In this document: positions 30,073 to 38,886 of the stretch, one piece after another | How the letters are laid out: every line of letters starts with the position of its first letter | Position numbering within the stretch: the stretch's first letter is position 1 | DNA from: Methanobrevibacter ruminantium | GTDB lineage: Archaea; Methanobacteriota; Methanobacteria; Methanobacteriales; Methanobacteriaceae | Length of the DNA: 64,000 nt | Reading direction: 5' to 3' | Assembly: GCF_016294135.1 (NCBI RefSeq) | Contig: NZ_JAEDCO010000002.1 | Location: forward strand, 41,473 to 105,472 | Notes under the pieces: generated by a model | The model's input: only the letters and a program-made list of their open reading frames with translations | Told to the model about the DNA's origin: nothing | The model's database searches: none | Program-made: the position numbers and the translations under genes

Positions 30073-30639
30073 TTATCTTGGCATGGCTATGATTTCATGG
30101 AATTTTATGTCAAATACATTAGTCATGTTAGCTGCAGTCATGACAACAGCAGTGTCCACTCCATGACCTGTTCCACCAATAGCTATTATCTCTTCGCCTA
30201 CTGGAATCAAACCTGCATCTGCAAGCATGATGGAGATTTCTGCACACACTTTCATTCCTTGACAGAATGTTCTGTAAGTTGCTGCAATGATTTCTACAGG
30301 AGTTGCTCCACCGAATTTCTTGGAAATGCTTTTTCCAACACCGCTTAATGCATGTGAACCCATAAATGTTACAACACCTTCATCTTCAAGCTTTGCTCTG
30401 GTTTCATCATCCATTTGTGCCTTATTCGCTTCCTTGAAACCTACATGATGGGAACAGTTTACAATGGTTACATCCATGTCCTTCAATGCTTCATTAAGCT
30501 TTAAGGCACTTGCACCAGTGGAGGATGCAATAGCCACATATTTAATATCAGAGCCTTCTAATCTTTCTTTAACAAGTCCAATAAGCGCATCGGTATTTTC
30601 AATGCCTGGTTTTTCAAAATAAGTGATTGCTTTTTCCAT
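30073..30639 (-). CDS. Pyruvate kinase C-terminal-domain-like protein
   Basis: 188 residues matching only the alpha/beta C-terminal domain of pyruvate kinase (VAIASSTGASALKL, GEEIIAIGGTGHGVDTAVVM). No catalytic barrel is present, so it is not a pyruvate kinase. Such stand-alone domains are common in methanogens and have no established role; the fold could bind a phosphorylated effector. ATG 30639 follows AGGAGAATTT. It is divergent from the CofE-like gene. Confidence 0.85.
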   Translation of the reverse strand: MEKAITYFEKPGIENTDALIGLVKERLEGSDIKYVAIASSTGASALKLNEALKDMDVTIVNCSHHVGFKEANKAQMDDETRAKLEDEGVVTFMGSHALSGVGKSISKKFGGATPVEIIAATYRTFCQGMKVCAEISIMLADAGLIPVGEEIIAIGGTGHGVDTAVVMTAANMTNVFDIKFHEIIAMPR

Positions 30640-30771
30640 AAAAATTCTCCTATAAATAATGTGAAATTAAAAATTATATAAATTCAAAAAATTCTATAAG
30701 TTTATACAATAATAATTATATATTTACTAATATAAAATTATACTATTAATCGAATTAACTATTGAGATACC

Positions 30772-31674
30772 ATGACAACCAATCCAACCTATAAAGAAGC
30801 AGAAACAGAGAAAGGTCAAAAATACAAATATGTGGAAATTAAGGGATACAAGGTAATTCCTATTGAAACACATTACATCAAACCTAATGAAAGCATAGAC
30901 TTCATGATAGATGACATCTCCAAATTGGCAAATGAAGGGGATTACTTGGTCATTGCAGAAACTCCCATCTCTGTATCTCAAGGAAGATTGGTTGATGAAG
31001 CGGATTACACACCATCATTGAAGGCAACATTCTTGGCTACATACTGGAGCAAATACTTCTGGGGATATGTTCTTGGACCGATTCTTGGAATCAAGGAAAG
31101 AACCATTAAAAATTTAAGAAAACTTCCAGAAGAATCCAAAAGGCATAAAGAAGTTGTATTGCAGCTTTACGGTTGGAAACATGCATTGAAGCCAGCTTCA
31201 GAAGCGGGAATCGATTTAAGCAATGCACCAGGAACATGCGTATCACTGCTTCCTGAAAACCCTGAAAAGGTAGCAAAGGAAATAACTGAAGACATAAAAA
31301 GCAAAACCAACAACACAATAACAACATTGATTATAGACACTGATGCAACTTATAGAAGAGGAAACAAATACTTTACAGGACTTCCAATAGCTATTCCTGG
31401 AATTGAAGCGGACAAAGGGGTTTTCGGATACACATTAGGACAGCTTTCAGAAAACTTGGGATCTACTCCGTTAGGATGTTCAAGAGAGATAGATGTTGAT
31501 GAAGCGATTGAAATAGCTAATGTTGCTGAAGATTATCAGAAATCATTATCCACTGCAATGGAAACCATTTATAGTGTAAAAGACGTGTTGGATTCTGACA
31601 CTCATGAAGTTACTGTAGAATCATTAGATTCCATCATCCATACACCAGCAGTTCTAATTAGAAAAATGGAATAA
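30772..31674 (+). CDS. CofE-like protein (F420-0:L-glutamate ligase family), paralogue
   Basis: CofE adds glutamates to coenzyme F420-0. This 300-residue protein has the CofE-type segments ...DYLVIAETPISVSQGRLVD near residue 65 and the glycine-rich IDTDATYRRGNKYFTGLPIA, but is longer than typical CofE (about 250) through inserts in the middle (YWSKYFWGYVLGPILGIKER). It is therefore better read as a paralogue than as CofE itself. The AETPISVSQGR core fits a divalent-metal-dependent ligase. Substrate unknown. Confidence 0.75.
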   Translation: MTTNPTYKEAETEKGQKYKYVEIKGYKVIPIETHYIKPNESIDFMIDDISKLANEGDYLVIAETPISVSQGRLVDEADYTPSLKATFLATYWSKYFWGYVLGPILGIKERTIKNLRKLPEESKRHKEVVLQLYGWKHALKPASEAGIDLSNAPGTCVSLLPENPEKVAKEITEDIKSKTNNTITTLIIDTDATYRRGNKYFTGLPIAIPGIEADKGVFGYTLGQLSENLGSTPLGCSREIDVDEAIEIANVAEDYQKSLSTAMETIYSVKDVLDSDTHEVTVESLDSIIHTPAVLIRKME

Positions 31675-31798
31675 AATAAAATAGAATAATAAGTAAAATA
31701 TTAAAATAATTAAAAAATTGAAAATAATTAAAAATAGTTAAAAATAGTTAAAAATAATAAAAAAATAGAAAATAAGATAAAAAAATAAAAGATAGAAA

Positions 31799-32914
31799 TT
31801 ATCCTGAAATTATATCTTCAAGAATTTTAATTTCTTCTTTTTTACTATCTATTTTTTCTTGATTGTCTTCGAATTCCAAATCAAGGTCACATTCTGGACA
31901 TAGGAATTCAACAGTTGAAGCGTCTTCAAAGTCAAGACGGTAATGTCCATTTGGACAAACGAAGAACATATTGTTCTCTTCATATTCCAATTCAGAGTTT
32001 AATCTTTTAAGTTCAGAACTTGCTAAATTAAATTCTAACTTTTTGTACTCATTTTCATTGAATCTCCAATCGTAAGTGTACCATTGAGTTTCCTTATCCT
32101 TATCTCTCTTATAGCTTGCTAAACGCATGTCATATAATTTGTAAAGAATCTTTCTTACAATGTTTAGCTTACAATTGGTCTTTTCAGAAATCTCTTCATC
32201 TGTAGTGTATCCATTCTTAAGGCAATCGATGATTTCATCAAATGTAAGATACCAGAATTTCTGATTAACTGCTCTTTTTTTAGCTTTTTCCTTTTTAGGC
32301 TTTTTAGCTTTTGATTTTTTAGCAGGTTTTTCTTCTTCAGAAGTCTCTTCAACAGTTCCCTTAACAACTACTTCTTCAGACTCCTTATCTTCATTCATGA
32401 CCTTTTTATCATCATCAGAGGATTCATCCTTGACTTCTTCAGCATTAACTTCTTCTTGTTTCTTATCCTCTGCTTCTTCTTCATTTTCTTCCTTTTTCTC
32501 TCCCTTAATTAAAGCATTTAAATTATCATTTAATGTTTTTAAGGTTTGTTGGGAATAAGTTTTTTTAGTTTCCAATAGAAGAGATTCATTTTCTTCAATG
32601 AATTGGTCTACAATTTCCAAATCCAATTTGACTTTTTTTGCTATCTCTTCATGGCTAAGCTTTCCAGATTTAAAGTGTTTAATGATTTTTATACAAATTT
32701 CGTTGATTTTTACATTGTAAACGAAGTTGTTTGTTTCAAGCAATTTAAGAATATCTTTAACTGTTTTAATATCTATTTTAGTTTTTCTAGCAATAGCATT
32801 GTCATCACATAATCTGCTCTTAGGCCATTCTTTAAGACATCCTATAACATCTACAGCTTCTTCGAATTCAAAAATTTCAGGATATAAATTTTGAATAATT
32901 GGATCTCTTAACAT
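31799..32914 (-). CDS. tfe: Transcription factor E (TFE alpha), enlarged with an N-terminal region
   Basis: TFE helps TBP/TFB-dependent promoter opening. Residues about 224-287 are the TFE winged helix (LYKLYDMRLASYKRDKDKETQW), followed by a helix and a zinc ribbon (FFVCPNGHYRLDF ... FLCPECDLDLEF; Cys320, Cys339, Cys342 and possibly His324). This C-terminal half equals a normal TFE of about 150-180 residues. Unusually, about 220 residues precede it: MLRDPIIQNL (which resembles the normal TFE N-terminus), two helix-turn-helix-like segments (about 35-68 and 85-107), and a charged Glu/Lys linker (about 138-215). Zinc-ribbon identity is firm; the enlarged architecture is directly seen, its role is not. 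Confidence 0.88.
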   Translation of the reverse strand: MLRDPIIQNLYPEIFEFEEAVDVIGCLKEWPKSRLCDDNAIARKTKIDIKTVKDILKLLETNNFVYNVKINEICIKIIKHFKSGKLSHEEIAKKVKLDLEIVDQFIEENESLLLETKKTYSQQTLKTLNDNLNALIKGEKKEENEEEAEDKKQEEVNAEEVKDESSDDDKKVMNEDKESEEVVVKGTVEETSEEEKPAKKSKAKKPKKEKAKKRAVNQKFWYLTFDEIIDCLKNGYTTDEEISEKTNCKLNIVRKILYKLYDMRLASYKRDKDKETQWYTYDWRFNENEYKKLEFNLASSELKRLNSELEYEENNMFFVCPNGHYRLDFEDASTVEFLCPECDLDLEFEDNQEKIDSKKEEIKILEDIISG

Positions 32915-33159
32915 AATAATAGTCTTCCTTATAAATATTTAAATTTTAAATCAAAACTAAATTAAAAAAATTACTTAATGGTTAATATTATAGTAAATGA
33001 TTTAATAAATTACATTATATCTATATTTATATACACACTATATTATAAATTTAATGTTTTTATATAAAAAATAGTAAAAAATTAATGAAAAAATAAAAAA
33101 AGTTAGAAGAATTTTAAAGATTAGAAAAAAATAAAAAAAGAAAAAGTTAAGAAAAATTG

Positions 33160-33663
33160 TTATAAAATTGAAACCTTCAAAACCCCTTCCACTTTAATGA
33201 ATTCATTTAGAAGTTCACCAGGAATCGGATCTTCTGTAATGATTGTCAAAACAGGGTTTGTGTTCAATTGGGTATCTCCTGCATAAGCTTGACGAATGCT
33301 TATATTGTGCTTGCTCATGATCCAAGCGACTTCAGCTAAAACACCATCACTCTTTTCACCAGCTTCTATTTCAATAACACCTAAATTCAAGCTTTTTGCA
33401 ATGTTTTTGATTAATGTTCCTGCTGGAATAATATTTGAGAATATTTCATATAACCCTTCATCAGCAATAATGACATCAACTGTAGATTTAATTACCCTAC
33501 GATCAACATTTGCAGCGGCTGCCAATGCAGAGTCGCTTATCTTTAAATCTCCACAATATATCTTACCATCTTCACTTATTCTTAATCCTAACTCAAACAT
33601 CTTTTGAGCTACAGCCATTCTTGCAGGATATTTACTAAATTTTAAATTTAAACTTTCCCACAT
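33160..33663 (-). CDS. Predicted regulator with HTH and ACT domains
   Basis: 167 residues: an N-terminal helix-turn-helix-like part (YPARMAVAQKMFELGLRISE; DSALAAAANVDRRVIKSTVD) and a C-terminal ACT domain (DGVLAEVAWIMSKHNISIRQ). This matches archaeal predicted regulators of amino acid metabolism with an ACT domain, which would sense an amino acid. Two palindromes sit at its own promoter (33715-33743), suggesting autoregulation. Target genes are unknown. Confidence 0.8.
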   Translation of the reverse strand: MWESLNLKFSKYPARMAVAQKMFELGLRISEDGKIYCGDLKISDSALAAAANVDRRVIKSTVDVIIADEGLYEIFSNIIPAGTLIKNIAKSLNLGVIEIEAGEKSDGVLAEVAWIMSKHNISIRQAYAGDTQLNTNPVLTIITEDPIPGELLNEFIKVEGVLKVSIL

Positions 33664-33707
33664 GGTATCACCAAGATTTTTCTCTAATAATATATTGTAC
33701 TTTTAAG

Positions 33708-33743
33708 TATATAAATGTATAATAATACATAAAAATGTACATT
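33708..33743 (-). promoter_or_regulatory. TATA box and palindromic sites of the HTH-ACT gene
   Basis: Reading toward the gene: palindrome AATGTACATT (33734-33743), inverted repeat ATGTAT-4-ATACAT (33715-33730) and a TATA box (TTTATATA on the minus strand, 33708-33715), about 45 bases before the ATG. Sites abutting the BRE/TATA fit an archaeal operator. Confidence 0.5.
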
Positions 33744-33906
33744 ATAAAATAGCATTTCTAAGATTTAGTATTAATGTAAAATGAAAAATATCTAAAAAAG
33801 ATAAAATATCTAAAAAAATGAAAAATATCTAAAAAAAGAATCTTAAAAAAAGACGATAGAATTGTCAGTAAGTGTAAAAATTTGAAAAAATAAGTAAAAT
33901 TAGAAG

Positions 33907-33981
<75 letters not shown>

Positions 33982-34021
33982 ATATAACAAATACAAGTAT
34001 TATTAACTATATCTAATCTAA

Positions 34022-34029
34022 TATATAAA
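34022..34029 (-). promoter_or_regulatory. TATA box of tRNA-Ile
   Basis: TTTATATA on the minus strand, preceded by a purine-rich BRE-like AAAAGA. The same strong octamer precedes the candidate RNA gene at 52866. Confidence 0.55.
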
Positions 34030-34121
34030 TCTTTTGTATAAAAAAGACTTTGAAAAAAACTGAAATCAATTAAATTCAAGAAATTCTAATAAAAAAAATA
34101 GAGTAATTAAGTTTAAAAAAC

Positions 34122-34412
34122 TTAATTATCTTTGTTAAGCATCTCATTAAGAGAGTCAGCCATTACGTGACCTTCAATGATGAGTTTAACTTTATCGATT
34201 CCTTCAACTTTTAAAGCTTCAGCTTTAGCTTGAGCAGCTATACGGGTAACACTCATACAACCTGGGTTGGTAGGTTTAATTACGATCTCAGCAGTTGAAC
34301 CTTCAATTGCAATAGATTGTACAATACCCATTTCTACAATACTTACGCCCATGTGAGGGTCGTTTACTACAGAAACTGCATCTTTTACAGCAAGTGCTAA
34401 TTCTTCAGACAT
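34122..34412 (-). CDS. MIP18/DUF59 family iron-sulfur assembly protein
   Basis: 96 residues with the DUF59 pattern VNDPHMGVSIVEMGIV and the conserved cysteine in PTNPGCMSVTRI. Relatives (PaaD, SufT, MIP18) help insert iron-sulfur clusters. There is no fused ATPase domain; in methanogens a separate ApbC/Nbp35 ATPase normally works in this pathway. ATG 34412 follows GAGGAGATAAA. Confidence 0.88.
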   Translation of the reverse strand: MSEELALAVKDAVSVVNDPHMGVSIVEMGIVQSIAIEGSTAEIVIKPTNPGCMSVTRIAAQAKAEALKVEGIDKVKLIIEGHVMADSLNEMLNKDN

Positions 34413-34552
34413 TTTATCTCCTCAAAATTTTTTTAAATAAATGTTTAATTAAATTAGTGATAAGAATAAAATTTAAAATTTTATTTCCTAACAAAAAGTT
34501 AATAATATAACTATTGTTTTAATTATATTTAAACTTATCAATTAAATAATAA

Positions 34553-34607
34553 AAATATAATAAAAATATAATAGAAATATAATAGAATTATAATAGAATT
34601 ATAATAA
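34553..34607. repeat. Five tandem 11-bp units
   Basis: Five consecutive 11-base units of the form AAATATAATAG/AATTATAATAG. They lie in the spacer between arcS and the MIP18 gene. Probably slippage-prone low-complexity DNA. Confidence 0.7.
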
Positions 34608-34663
34608 AAAATGTTATAAAATTAAATAAAAATTAAAAAAAATGAAAAATAATAGAAATTAAA

Positions 34664-35575
34664 TTATTTTTTAATTCTATGTCTTATTTTCACTCCAATA
34701 CCATTTCTTAATTCAGTCATTTCACGACCGGTCAAGACAGCTTTTCCAACTGCTACGACCTCATCATTTCTTACTACAACGACTTCATCCTTTGGAAGAA
34801 TGCTTGGATCTGCATTCACAATACCTGGAGCAAACAATGAGTTTGTCTTCAAGTCAAAGTCTATTTCAACCACATGAACTCCTAGTTCAGCAAGTCTTCT
34901 TCCTCCTTCAAGGTTAAGAGTGTATAATCCAACATCCCTATTGAGAAGAGCCACTGTCTTTCCATTGGAATAAAGAGTTCTATGATATCTTCCTTTAGCA
35001 ACGACATCATCAGTTATCATTGCTTCAGCATCTTTTCCAAACTGGTATTTAGCAACAGATCTAAGCTCATTCAATACTCTATCCCTATGTTTTGTTTTAG
35101 GATATTTCTTAAGCTCTTCCCTTAAGTTAAAAATGGATTGCGGAGAAGTAGGTCTGCCACCATCACATACATAGGTACAGTTATCCAAGTACTCACGACA
35201 AACCTCTTCGTAACCTCCTTCAACATTTGCGATTACCGGCTTGTCTCCAACATAATCTCTAAGTAGCTCCCCAGCTAATCTTATCTCATCATCATTCCAA
35301 TCACCTGAAACAGCAACATCATAAGATTGGATTGGGAAGGTATTTTCCAATTCCCTTGGACAGATCCCAAATGGAGAGGTTACAATTACTTCCTGATAAC
35401 CTTTGGTAACTCTTCTGAACTTTTGGTGAGACTGAGAGTTGGAGTATGGCTTTTTCATACTGCATGGAAGTGCAACAACAACATCCCCTAAAGGTTCCAT
35501 CATTGCCATCCTCTCTCTCCATCTTACTACTTCAGGCCTATATAATGACGCATCACTTGAACAAATAACTTTCAT
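34664..35575 (-). CDS. arcS: Archaeosine synthase ArcS, short form with PUA domain
   Basis: Acts on preQ0 at position 15 of archaeal tRNA on the way to archaeosine. The catalytic signature LPCSMKKPYSNSQSH is complete, followed by FGICPRELE and GDWNDDEI. The C-terminal part (GVHVVEIDFDLKTNSLFAPG; VGKAVLTGREM) is a PUA RNA-binding domain. At 303 residues it lacks the long N-terminal TGT-like region of full-length ArcS, so that part is either absent or a separate gene outside the window. ATG 35575 follows GAGGAAAAG. Confidence 0.88.
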   Translation of the reverse strand: MKVICSSDASLYRPEVVRWRERMAMMEPLGDVVVALPCSMKKPYSNSQSHQKFRRVTKGYQEVIVTSPFGICPRELENTFPIQSYDVAVSGDWNDDEIRLAGELLRDYVGDKPVIANVEGGYEEVCREYLDNCTYVCDGGRPTSPQSIFNLREELKKYPKTKHRDRVLNELRSVAKYQFGKDAEAMITDDVVAKGRYHRTLYSNGKTVALLNRDVGLYTLNLEGGRRLAELGVHVVEIDFDLKTNSLFAPGIVNADPSILPKDEVVVVRNDEVVAVGKAVLTGREMTELRNGIGVKIRHRIKK

Positions 35576-35670
35576 TCTTTTCCTCGTGTAAAATTATAAA
35601 ATTAAAATAAGTAACAATCTGTTAAAATAAAAATTATATCAAATATTAAAATATTTAAATTATAATTTAA

Positions 35671-35720
35671 TATTTAAATTACTAATTAACTATTTAAATT
35701 ACTAATTAAATATTTAAATT
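35671..35720. repeat. Tandem 20-bp repeat
   Basis: Two near-identical 20-base units (TATTTAAATTACTAATTAAC, then the same with A at the last base) at 35671-35690 and 35691-35710, and half of a third to 35720. Located between arcS and the HD-domain gene. Confidence 0.75.
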
Positions 35721-35785
35721 TCTTTTATAAAATAGTTTTTATAAATTTATTGATTTCTGAATAAAAATGAATATTGTCTAAAAAA

Positions 35786-36280
35786 CTATTCAAATCTTAA
35801 AACAAGCTCTTCATGTATCTTCTTGATTTTTTCTATTGATGGATGATTTTCGCATAATTTCCTTTTCCACTTTTCAATAGTGAACTCAACATCCACTTCA
35901 TCGGCACTATTGAAGAGATTGTCTGCATGGGAAACTATCTTTTCCTCCAATGTCTGAGGAGTGTAATCCTTAATAGGCAATCCTAACTGCCTAGCATCCT
36001 CTTCAGTGAGGCCAGTTCCAATATGCCTTTCAACAATATTGATTATCTCTTGAGGATATCCCATTTCCTTAAGTATTTGAGCACCGATTACCGCATGTTC
36101 AATGGAATTGGTCTTGAATCTACCGATATCATGAAGCAAACCTCCAACCCTTACAAGTTCCATATCAACATCATCAAAATTAGATGCAATTTCACATGCC
36201 TTTCTTGAAACTCCTTTGGAATGCTCAATTACCCACTGCGGACAATTCAATTCCTTCAATAATCTTATTTCTTCATCCAT
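35786..36280 (-). CDS. HD-domain (HDIG) hydrolase
   Basis: 164 residues. The metal-binding His/Asp set is visible: an early His, the HDIG motif in GGLLHDIGRFKTNS, His in EHAVIGA, His in VERHIGTGL and Asp in SHADNLF. This matches the archaeal HDIG family (TIGR00295-like) of predicted phosphohydrolases. Nucleotide or tRNA-end substrates are typical for HD proteins; none is established here. Confidence 0.85.
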   Translation of the reverse strand: MDEEIRLLKELNCPQWVIEHSKGVSRKACEIASNFDDVDMELVRVGGLLHDIGRFKTNSIEHAVIGAQILKEMGYPQEIINIVERHIGTGLTEEDARQLGLPIKDYTPQTLEEKIVSHADNLFNSADEVDVEFTIEKWKRKLCENHPSIEKIKKIHEELVLRFE

Positions 36281-36441
36281 ATAATCACAATTAAAATAAA
36301 GTCATTAATTTAATAATTGAAATAATATTAATATTATTAATTAAAAATAGTAAAGAAATTAGTTTAAAAACTTTAGACAACAGTACAATTAAAATGACGA
36401 TTGTAAATAAAAATTAAAAAATAGAAAGAAAATGAAAAAGA

Positions 36442-36711
36442 CTATAACATATCTTTCATCATTTTTTCACGTTCTTTGTCTTCTTCTTCTAACATTTCCA
36501 ATAATTCATCCCAGGATTCTAAAGATTCTTTAGCAGCTTGTTCTGATAATTTTTCAATAGCATATCCTGCATGAATCAATACATAATCACCAATTTCTGC
36601 ATCTGGAAGAAGATCCAATTTTGCATTTTGTCTTACTCCTCCAAAGTCTGCAGCGCAAATGTTAGATTCAGTGTCAATCTCTACAATTTTAGCTGGTGCA
36701 GCAATACACAT
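36442..36711 (-). CDS. hypC: Hydrogenase maturation chaperone HypC
   Basis: Carries the Fe(CN)2CO unit to the large subunit of [NiFe] hydrogenases with HypD. The essential Cys2 is present (MCIAAPAKIVEID), as are the beta-barrel segments ADFGGVRQNAKLDLLP and GDYVLIHAGYAIEKL. The 89-residue start at 36711 puts Cys at position 2 and lies nine bases after GGAG; a Met three codons earlier would displace it. The acidic C-terminal helix is longer than in bacteria. Confidence 0.95.
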   Translation of the reverse strand: MCIAAPAKIVEIDTESNICAADFGGVRQNAKLDLLPDAEIGDYVLIHAGYAIEKLSEQAAKESLESWDELLEMLEEEDKEREKMMKDML

Positions 36712-37047
36712 TAGCAACATCTCCTTTTATTTATTTAAATGAATTAATTAATTTAAAGTTTTAAATTAAAATCACGTATATTTGATATTTTAATTATTAG
36801 TTTTTAGATTATATAAATATTTTTATTTTATCAAACTAATTTCCAAAAAATAAGTGAAAGTATTAAAAAATTCCAAAAAATCTAAGATACGAAAATAAAA
36901 TTCAAACAATGCAAAAAAATTGAAACGGGAATAAAAAATCAAGGAATATGAAATTTAAATGCAAATCTTTTATTTTTTAGAAAATATTTAGTTTTCAATA
37001 AAATAGTTTGAAGTATTACTAAAAAGTTTATATATAATAAAGGATAA

Positions 37048-37129
37048 AAATTAATTTATCAATATAACTTTAATAAAAATAAACTTAATTTAACTTTATT
37101 AAAATATCAAATTATATTGATATTAATTT
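37048..37129 (+). promoter_or_regulatory. Long leader hairpin before cbiM
   Basis: The arms AAATTAAT-TT-ATCAATATAA (37048-37067) and TTATATTGATATTAATTT (37112-37129) pair almost perfectly; a second inner helix (CTTTAATAAA region 37068-37077 with TTTATTAAA at 37095-37103) continues it. The stem ends one base from the GGAGG of cbiM, so it could gate translation or transcription in response to cobalt. No known cobalamin-riboswitch motif is present. The spacer upstream of the hairpin (36712-37047) is AT-rich, with no gene. Confidence 0.5.
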
Positions 37130-37143
37130 GGAGGAAATTATTT

Positions 37144-37809
37144 ATGCATATTATGGAAGGATATTTACCATTAACATGGTGTATTGTATGGTTCGTCATA
37201 TCATTCATCATCGTTGCATATGGTATCTATCAAATCAAAAAAATCGTAGATGAAACCCCTGAATCCAAAGCTTTAATCGCTGTAAGTGGAGCATTCATGT
37301 TCATCTTATCATCTTTAAAATTACCATCTGTTACTGGAAGTTGTTCTCACCCTTGTGGTAACGGATTAGGTGCAGCATTATTCGGCCCTGCTGTAACCGC
37401 TGTACTCGCAACTGTTGTACTTTTATTCCAAGCTTTATTACTCGCACACGGTGGATTAACCACTTTAGGTGCTAACATTTTCTCAATGGGTATTGTAGGC
37501 CCATTCATAGCTTGGATCGTATACAAAGGTTTAACTAAAGCTAATATCTCATCCACTATTGCAATCTTCTTTGCAGCATTCTTAGGTGACTTATTAACTT
37601 ACGTAGCTACTTCATTCCAATTAGCTTTCGCATTCCCTGCTCCTTCTTTCGGCAGTGCATTAACCAAGTTCTTAGTTATTTTCGCAGTAACTCAAGTACC
37701 ATTAGCTATTGGTGAAGGTATCTTAACCGTAATCATATGGGACAGATTAAAAGCTTACAAACCAAAATTATTAGACAAATTAGGCGCATTAGCTCCTAAT
37801 GAAGCATAA
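37144..37809 (+). CDS. cbiM: Cobalt ECF transporter S component CbiM
   Basis: Substrate-binding membrane component of the cobalt uptake system. The mature N-terminus [13 protein letters not shown] supplies the metal ligands (amino group, His2), and the conserved [19 protein letters not shown] loop is present, with about seven helices. 221 residues. The start at 37144 is chosen because His must be at position 2 and a GGAGG lies upstream; the frame extends nine codons further but that would bury the ligand. Confidence 0.95.
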   Translation: MHIMEGYLPLTWCIVWFVISFIIVAYGIYQIKKIVDETPESKALIAVSGAFMFILSSLKLPSVTGSCSHPCGNGLGAALFGPAVTAVLATVVLLFQALLLAHGGLTTLGANIFSMGIVGPFIAWIVYKGLTKANISSTIAIFFAAFLGDLLTYVATSFQLAFAFPAPSFGSALTKFLVIFAVTQVPLAIGEGILTVIIWDRLKAYKPKLLDKLGALAPNEA

Positions 37810-37819
37810 GGTGATTAAT

Positions 37820-38107
37820 ATGGAAAGATCTACTTTAATTATTTTAGCTGTTGTATGTATTATATTGTTCATCGCACCATTAGTTATGTTCAGTGGTCAC
37901 GGTGAAGACGACGGATACTTTGGGGGAGCAGACGATGCAGCTGGTGAAGCTATCGAAGAAACCGGTTTTGAACCTTGGTTCTCTTCAATATGGGAACCAC
38001 CAAGTGGTGAAATAGAAAGTTTATTATTCGCTCTTCAAGCAGCTATAGGAGCAATCATTATTGGTTACTTCTTCGGTTACTGGAGAGGACAAGGTAAAGA
38101 AGAATAA
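37820..38107 (+). CDS. cbiN: Cobalt transporter accessory protein CbiN
   Basis: 95 residues with two membrane helices and an external loop (FSGHGEDDGYFGGADDAAGE) that is rich in Asp and Glu. CbiN stimulates metal loading of CbiM and its presence argues for cobalt rather than nickel. The ATG at 37820 lies after GGTGATT, which overlaps the end of cbiM. Confidence 0.92.
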   Translation: MERSTLIILAVVCIILFIAPLVMFSGHGEDDGYFGGADDAAGEAIEETGFEPWFSSIWEPPSGEIESLLFALQAAIGAIIIGYFFGYWRGQGKEE

Positions 38108-38192
38108 TTCTTCTTTATCCATTTTTTTCTTTTTTTTAATATTTTTTAAAAAATTTAAAAATTTATATACTTAAACGAATTTTAGTGATTTT

Positions 38193-38885
38193 ATGAAATT
38201 TGATATGGATTATATTGCTCACAATAATGAATTAAGTGAAACAAACCCTTATTTTAAATTGTTTTTAACAGCAATATTATTGATAGTTACTTTAGCATTG
38301 GATAATCTATATTTTGATGTATTTATCTTCATTTTATTCTCAATTATAATATTGGGAGTAGCAAAAATTAGCATAAGATCCTATTTGAAATTTTTAACAA
38401 TACCGATGGCATTTCTTGTCATAACATGTCTATTCTTAATATTCTTCTTTGGAAATGGAGAAGTCATTTATGAAACAGGAATATTCGGCATTGTAGTTAC
38501 TGATGACTCATGGCATTATGGGTTATACACATTCTTTAGAGTTTTAGGATGTTTCCCTTTATTAGGTTTTCTTGCATTGACAACACCAATTGCAAAGATT
38601 TTCCATTGTTTGGATACCTTGAAAGTACCAAAAATCATTACTGAAATTGGACTTTTAATGTACAATACAATCTTCATATTCCTAAATGAAATCGATACAA
38701 TGCAAAAAGCACAGAAAACAAGAATGGGATACAATTCATACATGAATTCAATGAAATGCTTAGCAGATTTAATAAGTAATATCTTTTTAAGATCATTAGA
38801 TAAAAGTGAAACATTACAACATAGTTTAGATTCAAGAGGTTATTACGGAGAACTTCCGGTTTATGTACCGCCAAAGGAGGAATAA
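38193..38885 (+). CDS. cbiQ: ECF transporter T component CbiQ
   Basis: 230-residue membrane scaffold that couples CbiM to the ATPase. Two coupling-helix motifs are visible (RTRMGYNSY region and LQHSLDSRGYYGE, both containing the Arg-Gly-like ATPase contacts). Its 3' end runs into the ribosome site of cbiO. Part of the cbiMNQO operon. Confidence 0.92.
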   Translation: MKFDMDYIAHNNELSETNPYFKLFLTAILLIVTLALDNLYFDVFIFILFSIIILGVAKISIRSYLKFLTIPMAFLVITCLFLIFFFGNGEVIYETGIFGIVVTDDSWHYGLYTFFRVLGCFPLLGFLALTTPIAKIFHCLDTLKVPKIITEIGLLMYNTIFIFLNEIDTMQKAQKTRMGYNSYMNSMKCLADLISNIFLRSLDKSETLQHSLDSRGYYGELPVYVPPKEE

Positions 38886-38886
38886 A

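Noticed and set aside
31675..31798. Repeat of AAAATAGTTA between the CofE-like and TFE genes
   Set aside because: Low-complexity AT DNA with only two or three imperfect copies; not a distinct element.
36712..37143. Cobalamin riboswitch upstream of cbiM
   Set aside because: No B12-box or matching core; only a simple long hairpin is present.
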